Translations under genes and position numbers: made by a program
Shown: positions 25,174-36,100 of the stretch, piece after piece
Position numbering within the stretch: position 1 is the stretch's first letter
Layout of the letters: each line of letters begins with the position of its first letter
The notes under the pieces: model-generated
What the model was told of the DNA's origin: nothing
The model's database searches: none
The model's input: only the letters and a program-made list of their open reading frames with translations
NCBI GenBank assembly: GCA_005518205.2
Contig: RFFC02000027.1
Span: 1 to 64,000, forward strand
DNA: 64,000 nt
Origin: Hormoscilla sp. GUM202
GTDB taxonomy: Bacteria > Cyanobacteriota > Cyanobacteriia > Cyanobacteriales > Desertifilaceae
Direction: 5' to 3'

Positions 25174-28100
25174 CTAAATTATTTGGTCAAGGCTGACTCC
25201 AAGCCGTTCTGCTAGTATCCGAACGTGAGGATTAGCGAGCATTGTCCAATGGTTCCCTGGAACGAAATGCGTCTCCACAGGTTCTGAGGAAAACTGGTTC
25301 CACCCCCAAGTTTCATCTGATCCAGTTGACGAGGAATTATCAATAATAGGAGGATCGGATTGGGATTCACTAGCGCGGAATAAACTTATTCTCGTGGGAT
25401 ATATCTCTTTTGGCTCATAATAAATGAGGCTGTTTGCCTTGATAACTTCCACCATACCCTCAACTTGTCTGATTCCACTTTCAGGAGGTAGCAGGTTTAC
25501 CATCTCCAACCGTTCCTTAAAGTAGTTCAATTGTTCGTCTGGTGTCATTGACTCAATGTCCTCGTAGGAGACATCAAGATTTTTTCCCCACAATTTTTCG
25601 ATCATCCCAGCTAGAGACAGCATCCAGGTAGCATCATCCCATTCACCACTGCTTGGCTGGCGAGGAAAGTGGGCATCAATGTCTAAAATAGCAACTAACC
25701 TTACCTCATGCCCTTGTTTTTGCAACTGCTGGGCCATCTCAAAGGCTACCAGTCCTCCCAAGGAATGACCTCCTAGTTGGTATGGCCCTTGGGGTTGAAC
25801 GGTTTGTAGGGCTTCGATATAGTGGGCGGCCATATCCTCGCAGCAGTTGTGTGGTTTGGATTTTCCATCCAGACCCACTGCTTGGAAAGCATAAAATGGT
25901 TGGTCATTACCTAAATGATGGGCTAGATCGTAGAAGTAGATGACATTTCCACCTGCTCCTGGCACGCAGAAAAAGGGTCGCCTATTACCTTTTGACTGAA
26001 TCGGTACTAAGGGAGACTTGGGCGTGCTTTCTGTCCCGTCCCGGAGAAGACTGGCCAGTTGTTCAATAGTCTGGGTTTGGAAGAGTGTTCCTAGGAGCAG
26101 ATTTGTCCCAAACTGCTGTTCAATCTGAGCCATCAGCCGGACAGCCAAAAGGGAATGACCGCCCAGTTCAAAGAAGTTGTCCCGGACTCCTATGGGGTGG
26201 ACACATAGAACATCCGACCAGATTTGCGTCAGTTGTATTTCCAGGATGTCCCGGGGTAGGACCAAACCTGCTTCTGAACTTCTTTGTGATGTATCCGGTG
26301 CAGGTAGGGCGCGGCGGTCTATCTTCCCGTTGGGCGTCAGGGGCATTGCTTCGAGAAAGACAAAAGCATTGGGCACCATGTAGTCCGGTAGCTTTCTCAG
26401 CAGGAAGGAGCGTAAGTCACCGATGGTTGGTTGTTCTTCACGGGCTACCAAATAGGCTACCAGGCCCTTGTCACCTGGCATATCTTCTCTGGCGATGACT
26501 ACTGCTTGGACTACATCAGGGTGTTGAACTAGAGTTGCTTCAATTTCTCCGAGTTCGATCCGGAAGCCCCTAATTTTCACCTGGTTATCGATGCGACCCA
26601 AAAATTCGATATTACCATCTGGCAGGTAACGCACCAAGTCTCCTGTTTTATAGAGACGGCCACTGCCAAAGGGGTTATCAATAAATCTTGCCGCTGTTAA
26701 TTCCGAACGGTTCAGATAACCGCGAGCCAAACCGTCCCCGCCAATATACAATTCTCCTGAAATTCCTATGGGGACGGGTTGCCGATCGCGATCGAGGACG
26801 TAAATAGTAGTATTCGATATGGGACTGCCGATGGGCAGGTTGGTTGCCCCTGCTGGTACTGACTCTACTAGATACACCGTCGAGAATGTCGTGCTTTCCG
26901 TTGGTCCGTACAAATGCAGCAGTCGCCGTGGCCGTCCTTTTTCCAGGACTGTTGCTACCACCGAGGGGTCAACCGCCTCACCTCCAAACAAGAGAGTGCT
27001 CAGATGCTGAAAAATATCTGGCACGACACTGACCAACTGATTGAAAAGGGCTGTAGTGACAAACAAAATCGTTATTTTTTGCTCGCGCAACTGCTTTGCC
27101 AATGCTTCAGGTGAAAGCATCACTTCTTTAGTAATACCTACTAGCTTGGCCCCGTGCAGCAATGCTCCCCAAATTTCAAAAGTGGCGGCATCGAAAGATA
27201 TATTAGAAGCTTGGGCCATGCAGTCCGTAGGCTGCAACTGCACGTAGTTGGTCTCAAACACGAGACGACTGATGGCTTGCTGGACCACTGCCACACCTTT
27301 AGGCTTACCTGTAGAACCAGAGGTATAGATCAGGTAAGCTAAGGAAGTGGGTTTTACTTCACTTTTGAGGTTGTCCCTGCGGCAGGTGCCGATCGCTTGC
27401 CAGTCTGTATCTAAGCAGACAAGAACTGCCCCATGTTCTGGCAAGTTAGCTCTTCTTGTAGACTGAGTAATCAAGACTGGCACCCGGGCATCTGACAATA
27501 TATAGGCGATGCGGTCTTGAGGATAGTCTGGATCGATGGGCACGTAAGCGCCGCCAGCTTTGATAATGCCGACCATGGCCACGATCGCATCTAGGGAGCG
27601 CTCGACACAGAGACCCACCAGCACCTCTGGTCCCACTCCCAAAGAGCGCAGGTAATGGGCCAATTGTGTGCTACGATCGTTCAACTCCCGATAGGTCAAT
27701 TGCGACTCTTCAAACCGTACTGCCACTGCATCCGGAGTCCGGGAAACCTGTTCGTCAAATAGCTCGTGAATGCATTTATCCGATGGATATTCTGTTGCCG
27801 TATCGTTCCATTCTACCAATATCTGATGCCGTTCCCCTTCAGTAAGCAGAGATAATTCATCGACTCGCCCTAGGGGGTTAGCGACAATCGCTTCTAATAA
27901 AGTCTGCAAATGCCCCAGCATTCTGCTAATTATCTCGGATTTGAAGCAACTGGTCTTGTAGCTGATTATGATCGACAATTCTTCCCCGGGTAACACTACC
28001 ACTGTCAGGGGATAATTTGTTCTTTCAAACCCCTCAATATTCTCGATTTCTAAGCCACCCTTTTCCGACTGTAACAAAGAAGCATCTACTGGATAATTTT

Positions 28101-29196
28101 CAAACACCAAGATGCTCTCGAACAAAGGTACTCCTCCGGGAACATCGCTCACCCCCTGAATATCAACTAGCCTGCAATATGAATACTGCTCCCGCTCTAC
28201 TTGCTGCTCCTGTAGCCTCCCGAGCATTGGCAATAATTCTGTTTTACCTGAAATTTTCACCCGCACTGGTAGGGTGTTAATAAATAGCCCCACCATAGAT
28301 TCTACCCCCGACAAGCTTCCAGGCCGACCGGATACTGTCGCTCCAAATACTACATCTTCTTCACCGCTGTAGCGACTCAAAAGCAGCGCCCACGCTAACT
28401 GGAATATTGTGTTTGGAGTTATCCGATGCTGTCGAGCCAAAGAAAGTAGAGCTGCCGTGGCCTCTTTTGATAATTTCAGAGCCCGTTTGTCGTAGATTTC
28501 TTTCTGGTTTACATTCTCCGGATTCAATCTATCTACTTCTAAAGGCGTAGGAGCGATAAATCCTTGCAGGTTTTTTCGCCAGAACTGCTCACCTTGGGAA
28601 ATATCCTGTTGCTGCAACCAGACGATATAATCTCCGTAGGGACGAGGTTTCTCTAAGTTTAAATCTTGTCGGAGGTTTATCGCCTCGTAGAAAGTCAACA
28701 CTTCTTTTAATACAATCGGCAAACACCAGCCATCTATAAGCAGGTGATGAAAGCTCCAAACCAATTTATAAGTATTTTTTCCCAAGCGAATTAGGCTAAA
28801 GCGTAACAGCGGAGCTTTATTGAGGTCAAAACCCTTTTCCCTATCTGCCTGAATAAAAGCATCTAAATTCTCTTTTTGCTCGACGGTAGATAGAGAACTC
28901 CCGTCTATATTTGTCCAAGGTACAGATACCTGCTTGATTACGACTTGTCTCGGTTCTTTTCTATCCTTCCAAACAAAAACAGTCCGCAAAGATTGGTGGC
29001 GTTCTACCACTCTACTCCAGGCTTTCTCAAAGGCCCAAATGTTTATTTCACCCTGTAACGTACAGATACAATGTTCAAAGTAAACTCCAGAGTCTGGAGA
29101 CTTTATGGTATGGAATAGCATCCCCTGCTGCATAGGTGACAGAGGATAAATATCTTCAATTTTTTTGCTTTTTTCGTTTTTTTTCGCCATTTCCAT
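25174..29196 (-). CDS. NRPS, C-A-PCP-TE termination module
   Basis: 1340 residues. Condensation domain: DIYPLSPMQQGMLFHT at about 14 and HHLLIDG at 150-156; its start is of the type that accepts a D-residue from an upstream E domain. Adenylation domain about 480-980 with YTSGSTGKPKG, ISFDAATFEIWG, YGPTES and NGKIDRRALP; by hand alignment the specificity residues are D-A-F-F-L-G-L-T-F-K, closest to valine/isoleucine codes. PCP serine in GGHSLLAV at about 1030. Thioesterase with GGHSLGG (serine about 1145) and histidine in GNHWTML. It releases the product. The start has AAGGAG upstream and lies 12 bases after the E-domain fragment gene. Confidence 0.93.
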   Translation of the reverse strand: MEMAKKNEKSKKIEDIYPLSPMQQGMLFHTIKSPDSGVYFEHCICTLQGEINIWAFEKAWSRVVERHQSLRTVFVWKDRKEPRQVVIKQVSVPWTNIDGSSLSTVEQKENLDAFIQADREKGFDLNKAPLLRFSLIRLGKNTYKLVWSFHHLLIDGWCLPIVLKEVLTFYEAINLRQDLNLEKPRPYGDYIVWLQQQDISQGEQFWRKNLQGFIAPTPLEVDRLNPENVNQKEIYDKRALKLSKEATAALLSLARQHRITPNTIFQLAWALLLSRYSGEEDVVFGATVSGRPGSLSGVESMVGLFINTLPVRVKISGKTELLPMLGRLQEQQVEREQYSYCRLVDIQGVSDVPGGVPLFESILVFENYPVDASLLQSEKGGLEIENIEGFERTNYPLTVVVLPGEELSIIISYKTSCFKSEIISRMLGHLQTLLEAIVANPLGRVDELSLLTEGERHQILVEWNDTATEYPSDKCIHELFDEQVSRTPDAVAVRFEESQLTYRELNDRSTQLAHYLRSLGVGPEVLVGLCVERSLDAIVAMVGIIKAGGAYVPIDPDYPQDRIAYILSDARVPVLITQSTRRANLPEHGAVLVCLDTDWQAIGTCRRDNLKSEVKPTSLAYLIYTSGSTGKPKGVAVVQQAISRLVFETNYVQLQPTDCMAQASNISFDAATFEIWGALLHGAKLVGITKEVMLSPEALAKQLREQKITILFVTTALFNQLVSVVPDIFQHLSTLLFGGEAVDPSVVATVLEKGRPRRLLHLYGPTESTTFSTVYLVESVPAGATNLPIGSPISNTTIYVLDRDRQPVPIGISGELYIGGDGLARGYLNRSELTAARFIDNPFGSGRLYKTGDLVRYLPDGNIEFLGRIDNQVKIRGFRIELGEIEATLVQHPDVVQAVVIAREDMPGDKGLVAYLVAREEQPTIGDLRSFLLRKLPDYMVPNAFVFLEAMPLTPNGKIDRRALPAPDTSQRSSEAGLVLPRDILEIQLTQIWSDVLCVHPIGVRDNFFELGGHSLLAVRLMAQIEQQFGTNLLLGTLFQTQTIEQLASLLRDGTESTPKSPLVPIQSKGNRRPFFCVPGAGGNVIYFYDLAHHLGNDQPFYAFQAVGLDGKSKPHNCCEDMAAHYIEALQTVQPQGPYQLGGHSLGGLVAFEMAQQLQKQGHEVRLVAILDIDAHFPRQPSSGEWDDATWMLSLAGMIEKLWGKNLDVSYEDIESMTPDEQLNYFKERLEMVNLLPPESGIRQVEGMVEVIKANSLIYYEPKEIYPTRISLFRASESQSDPPIIDNSSSTGSDETWGWNQFSSEPVETHFVPGNHWTMLANPHVRILAERLGVSLDQII

Positions 29197-29208
29197 AACT
29201 CTCCTTCT

Positions 29209-30099
29209 TCAATATTCTATTGCACCCAATATATTGTCTATTTCTTCTTGGCTTAACTCATCTTTGGCGAAATCTGAAGGGGTATAACCTCCCGCTTCTG
29301 AATCACTACAATGGGCAATTAGAGATTTCAACGCTTCTGTAAATCCCCGCGCTAAACCCTCTACTGTCGAATATTTGTGGAAATTCTCGCTGTAAGTCCA
29401 AGTCACTTGCAGCGCCCCTGATTTTACCAAGGAGTTTACCTCTAGCAGATGTTTGCGCAAACCCTTTTGACTGCGCCCTTCTCCTGGGGACTCTTTCCCA
29501 AATCCACATAACGGCGATTCTCCCACCATCTGGTCAAATTGACCTAAGTAGTTAAAACTTACCTCTGCTTGGGGAGTCGCTTCTAGTATATCCCCTGAGG
29601 CGTGGGATTTTTTCCTCAAATACCGCAGTATTCCATAACCAATCCCCCGTTGGGGAATCTTCCGCAGTTGCTCTTTTACCGACTTCAGCGCTTCTGAGGG
29701 GTGATGGCTATTCTCTAATTTCAATATTACTGGAAATATGGTCGTAAACCAGCCTACCGTGCGAGACAGATCTACATCAGAAAACAGTTCCTCTCTTCCG
29801 TGTCCTTCTAAGTCTACTAACAGCTCTTGTTTTCCCGTCCACCGATAAAAACTCTGCACCAACGCCGTCAGCAGGACATCGTTTATTTGCGTATTGTACG
29901 CCTGGGGTACTTTTTTTAGGAGAGCCTGTGTCTCTTCCACCGTCAAATATATCGATACATTTGCTGTCGAGGCGACAGTATTGGCCCCAATCTTTTCATA
30001 ATCCACCGGTATCGGTGCGATCTCGGACCCCGACTGAGCCCGCCAATAGTCCAGTTCTGCTGGTGAAATTCCCTCAGCTGCATATTCTGTTAGTCTCAC
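29209..30099 (-). pseudogene. C-terminal half of an epimerization domain, split by in-frame stop
   Basis: 296 codons from a GTG at 30099 (RLTEYAAEGISPAELDYW). It is collinear with the C-terminal part of the E domain in the first synthetase and contains the E motifs VDLEGHGRE, TVGWFTTIFP and NYLGQFD. It is in the same frame as the large synthetase upstream; only a TAG (30115-30117) and five sense codons separate them. The intact paralogue has a serine codon (TCC) where the TAG is. Either the synthetase is broken, translation restarts at the GTG, or the stop is an assembly error. Marked pseudogene because it lacks its N-terminal half. Confidence 0.75.
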
Positions 30100-30114
30100 A
30101 GCCCAATCCTGGAA

Positions 30115-33100
30115 CTACGTTGTCTTCTCCGGTAGTTTATTCCCCCGATAAGCATTGACTAAATCTTCTAGCAAAATCCGCCAGGACACCCCATCCACTG
30201 CTAGGTGATGGATTACTAGCAGCAAACGACCTGGCTTGTCTATACCTAGGTTAAACAGAGCTACTTGCATCAGCGGCCCTTCGCACAGGTTCAAGCTCCC
30301 GTGCAGTTCCTCGGCTGTTTGCTCCATGACCGCTTGTTGCTCGTCCACTTCTGATAAATCTATCTCCCGCAAAGGTACTGTTTTTTCCTCAGAGGCGTTG
30401 ATTTGCTCTATTTTACCATCATCCAGCAGAAACCGCAGGCGTAGGGCATCGTGGTGCTCGTTCATTTGCTTTACTGCCTGCTGCCACCTTTCTGGTTTGG
30501 TGTCTGGCGATACCTCAAGCAGTACAGATTGGTTGTAGTGATGGGGCTCCGGCAGCTTTTGGTCGAAGAACCAGTGCTGGATGGGAGTCAGGGGTACAAC
30601 GCCAGTTACCCGCTCCTGTTGGGCTGTTTTTGGTGTTTGCTTAACTACAGTAGCTACCTCGGCTAAGGAGGCGATCGTCTGGTGCTGAAACATCTGCTTG
30701 GGGGTTATTTTTAGACCCGCGCGAGCGGCCTGAGAAATAATCTGGATCGTGAGGATAGAATCTCCTCCTAATTCAAAGAAGTTATCGTGAATGCCTACCC
30801 GGGGAGATCCTAGTATTTTACTCCAGATAGCGGCTAATATTTTTTCTGTCGGAGTGCGGGGCGCTACAAATGTTTCTGCTGATGTGATGAAGCTAGGATC
30901 TGGAGCAGGCAAGGACTGGCGATCGACCTTCCCATTGGGCGTCAGGGGCATTGCTTCTAAGGTGACAAAGGCTGCTGGCACCATGTACTCTGGTAGCTTG
31001 GCTAAGGCGAAGTCCCGCAACTCCCTCACCGTGGGGGGTTCTCTGTTGGCAACTATATAGGCTACTAGGCGCTTGTCACCTGGGATATCTTCTCGGGCTA
31101 TGACTACTGCTTGGAGTATACAGGGGTGTTGGGCTAGGGTTGCTTCAATTTCTCCGAGTTCGATCCGGAAGCCCCTAATTTTCACTTGATTGTCGATCCG
31201 ACCCAAAAATTCGATATTACCATCTGGCAGGTAACGCACCAAGTCTCCTGTTTTATAGAGACGGCCACTGCCAAAGGGGTTATCAATAAATCTTGCCGCT
31301 GTTAATTCCGAACGGTTCAGATAACCGCGAGCCAAACCGTCCCCGCCAATATACAATTCTCCTGAAATTCCTATGGGGACGGGTTGCCGATCGCGATCGA
31401 GGACGTAAATAGTAGTATTCGATATGGGACTGCCGATGGGCAGGTTGGTTGCCCCTGCTGGTACTGACTCTACTAGATACACCGTCGAGAATGTCGTGCT
31501 TTCCGTTGGTCCGTACAAATGCAGCAGTCGCCGTGGCCGTCCTTTTTCCAGGACTGTTGCTACCACCGAGGGGTCAACCGCCTCACCTCCAAACAAGAGA
31601 GTGCTCAGATGCTGAAAAATATCTGGCACGACACTGACCAACTGATTGAAAAGGGCTGTAGTGACAAACAAAATCGTTATTTTTTGCTCGCGCAACTGCT
31701 TTGCCAATGCTTCAGGTGAAAGCATCACTTCTTTAGTAATACCTACTAGCTTGGCCCCGTGCAGCAATGCTCCCCAGATTTCAAAAGTGGCGGCATCGAA
31801 AGATATGTTAGAAGCTTGGGCCATGCAGTCCGTAGGCTGCAACTGCACGTAGTTTGTCTCCAACACCAGACGACTGATGGCTTGCTGGACCACTGCTACC
31901 GCTTTCGGCTTACCTGTCGAACCCGATGTATAGATCGCGTAAGCTAAGGAAGTGGGTTTTACTTCACTTTTGAGGTTGTCCCTGCGGCAGGTGCCGATCG
32001 CTTGCCAGTCTGTATCTAAGCAGACAATAACTGCCCTAGTTGCTGGCAAGTTAGCTAGCAATTTAGACTGAGTAATCAACACTGGCACCCGGGCATCTGA
32101 CAATATATAGGCGATGCGGTCTTGAGGATAGTCTGGAGCGATGGGCACGTAAGCGCCGCCAGCTTTGATAATGCCGACCATGGCCACGATCGCATCTAGC
32201 GAGCGCTCCACACACAGACCCACCAGCACCTCTGGTCCCACTCCCAAACAGCGCAGGTAATGGGCCAATTGATTCGCGCGATCGTTCAACTCCCGATAAG
32301 TCAGTTGCGACTCTTTAAACACTACAGCCACGGCATCTGGAGTCTTTTCTACCTTTTCTTCAAATAAATGATGAATGCACTTATCCGATGGATAATCTGT
32401 TGCCGTGTCGTTCCATTCTACCAACAACTGATGTCGTTCTTGCTCTGTCAATAGCGGTAATTGGTCTACTCTTGCTTCTGGGTTGCGCACGTTCGCTTCT
32501 AACAACCGCTGAAAATGCCCTATCATCCGGCGGATCCTTGCCCCATCAAATAAATCGCTATTGTATTCTATATCCCCTGTTATTCCCGTCGATGTCTCCG
32601 CCATCGACAAGGTTATATCGAATTTTGCCACCCCGCTGTCTACTTCTAGCATTTCACACTTGAGCCCCGGCAATTCTGGCTCTACAGTCGGGGCATTTTG
32701 CATGGCAAACATTACCTGGAATAACGGAGTATGACTCAGATTCCGTGTCGGTTGCAGGGCATCCACTAATACCTCAAACGGCAAGTCTTGATGCCCATAT
32801 GCCTCTAAGCATACTTTCCTTACCGTCCTCAATAATTCCGCAAAACTGGGATTCTTGTCCAAGGCTATCCGCAGTGCTAGGGTATTGACAAAGAACCCTA
32901 TCAGTGGTTCTATCTGGGAGCGGTTGCGGTTGGCTATGGGAGAACCTATGACAATATCTTCTTGGGCGCTATAGCGATATAGCAACGTGGCGAATGCTGC
33001 TAGCAAGGTCATAAATAAGGTTACTCCTGCCCCCCTGCTCACCTGCTTGAGCCGGTCGGTGAGTTTTTCATCTAGCTTAAAGGACTCTCTGCTCCCTCGG

Positions 33101-36100
33101 AAGGTCTGCACTGGCGGGCGCGGTCGGTCTGTGGGCAATTCTAATAGAGTCGGAACCCCTGCCAACTGTTGCTTCCAGTATTCTAGTTGAATGTCGAGTA
33201 CTTCCCCACTCAACCACTGCCTCTGCCAAATGGCAAAGTCCGCATATTGGATTGGTAATTCTGGCAAGGGTGAGGCAACCCCTTGAGCAAATGCTTGATA
33301 TAAGGTCTGTAACTCCCGGCAGAATACTCCTATCGACCAGCCATCCGATACTATGTGATGCATTGTTAGCAACAATACGTGGGATTCTGCTGACAGTCGC
33401 AGCAACTTCACTCGCAGCAATAACTCACCCGATAGGTCAAAGGGTCGTTGCGCTTCTTCTGTAGCTAACCCCTGGACAACGCCTGCCAGTTGGTCTTTTG
33501 TTATGTCCTGTAAGTCGATCGCTGGCACGGTAACTGGGGCTGCTGGTGCAATTATTTGCACTGGTGTCCCCATATTATTCGTAAATCTTGTCCGCAATGC
33601 TTCGTGACGACGTACTATTTCTGTTATTGCTTGCTCTAGAGCTGAAGACGCTAGCTTTCCGTCCAGGCGCAATGCTCCTGGCATATTGTAAGTAGCGCTT
33701 TGACCTTCCAGTTGATTGAGGAACCAGAGCCTTTCTTGAGCAAAGGATAACCCGATCGCTGCGTCCCTTGGCACCCGGACTATCGCCGGTGCTTGCCACC
33801 CCGAGTCTGCTTGCGCTTCTATTGCTTTACTTAATGTTGCCAGGGTGGGGAATTCAAATACATACCGTACTGGTACTTCTACACTGAATACTCGACGTAT
33901 GCGAGAAATCACCTGCGTTGCCAACAGGGAATGCCCCCCCAGTTCAAAGAAGTTGTCATGGATCCCGACATGCTTTAACCCGAGAACTTCACACCAGATC
34001 GCGGCTAGCAGTTCTTCTGTCGGCGTGCCCGGTGCTACAAAAATAGCGGTACTTGCTAATTCCGAAGCATCTGGTGCTGGCAAAGAACGGCGATCGACCT
34101 TCCCGTTGGGGGTCAGGGGCATTGCTTCTAAGGTGACAAAGGCTGCTGGCACCATGTACCCTGGTAGCTTCCCTTTCAGGAAGTCCCGCAACTCAGGAAC
34201 CTTCGGTGGTTCGGTTTTGCCAACTATATAGGCTACCAGGCGCTTGTCACCTGGCATATCTTCCCGGGCGATGACTACTGCTTGGAGTATACAGGGGTGT
34301 TGGGCTAGGGTTGCTTCAATTTCTCCAAGTTCGATCCGGAAGCCCCTAATTTTCACCTGGTTATCGATGCGACCCAGAAATTCAATATTGCCGTCGGCAC
34401 GGTAGCGGGCCCGATCGCCTGTTTTGTATAAACCTGCGCCTGGTTCATTACTAAATGGGTTCGGGATGAATTTGTCTGCTGTTAATTCTGGACGGTTGAG
34501 GTAGCCTCGGGCTAAACCAACCCCACCGATATAGAGTCCCCCTGGTACGCCGATGGGTACTGGTTGCAGATGGTTGTCTAGGATGTAGACTTGGGTATTG
34601 CCGATCGCCACTCCGATCGGCTCTGAGTTGCAGGTCTCCTGTCCAGAAGACGTCACCTGATATATTGTTGACCAGACTGTCGTTTCCGTCGGACCATACA
34701 TATTCCACAGCGAGCCACCTTTTTTCAACAATTTTTGGCCTAGTTCCTGTGGTAATGCTTCGCCACCACATAGCATTTTCAATTGACCGTTTCCCGACCA
34801 GTCAGTACTCAGCAGCATCTGCCAAGTCGCTGGAGTCCCCTGCATTATTGTTGTTTGGGAGCTGACTAACTTAGATAATAATAGGTAACCATCTGTTGCC
34901 ACTTCACGGCTAACTAATATAATTTTTCCTCCTACCAACAACGGCAGGTAAATTTCTAGTGCCGCAATATCAAAAGACAGAGTCGTGAGCGCCAGCATCC
35001 TGTCTGAGTTTGTTATTCCTATATTTTTACAGGTATAATATAGGAAGTTAACCAAAGAGCTATGACTAATTTGCACCCCTTTTGGTTGTCCTGTAGACCC
35101 TGATGTATAAATTACATAAGCTAAAGCTTCTGGTGATACCCAGTTGCCAGGATTGTCAAGTTTGTCATCTATAATCGCCCCCCAATCTCCATCCAAACAA
35201 ACCACCAACGCATCAGTTGACCCCAAGTCGGAAACTAGCTTTGAGAGCGTCAACAGCACCGTCACTCGGGCATCTGATAGCATATAGGCTATGCGATCGG
35301 GAGGATAAGCTGGGTCTAGTGGCACGTAAGCTCCCCCTGCCTTGAGAATCGAGAGCAGTCCCACTACCATCTCTATAGAACGCTCCACACATATCCCCAC
35401 CAGCACCTCCGGTCCCACTCCCAAAGAGCGCAGGTAATGAGCCAATTGATTTGCACGACTGTTCAACTCCTGATAGGTCAATTGCGACTCTTCAAACACG
35501 ACCGCCACTGCATCCGGAGTCCGTTCTACCTGTTGGGAAAATAACTCATGAATGCACTTATCGGATGGATAGGATGTTGTCGTATCGTTCCATTCTACCA
35601 AGATCTGATGCCGTTCCGCTTCAGTGAGCAGAGATAATTCAGAAACTCGCCCTAGGGGGTTAGCGACAATCGATTCTAATAAAGTCTGCAAATGCCCCAG
35701 CATGCTGCTAATTATATCTGATTTTAAGCGACTGGTCTTGTAGCTGATTTTAATCGACAACTCTTCCCAGGTTCCCACTACCACTGTCAGGGGATAATTT
35801 GTTCTTTCAAACGCCTGAATCTCATCTATTTCTAAGTCCCCCTTTCCCGACTTTAACCAAGAGCCATCTACTGGATAGTTTTCAAACACCAAGATGCTCT
35901 CGAACAAAGGTACTCCTCCGGGAACATCGCTCACCCCCTGAATATCAACTAGCCGGCAATATGAATACTGCTCCCGCTCTACTTGCTGCTCCTGTAGCCT
36001 CCCGAGCATTGGCAATAATTGGGTTTTCCCTGAAATTTTCACCCGCACTGGTAGGGTGTTAATAAATAGCCCCACCATAGATTCTACCCCTGACAAGCTT

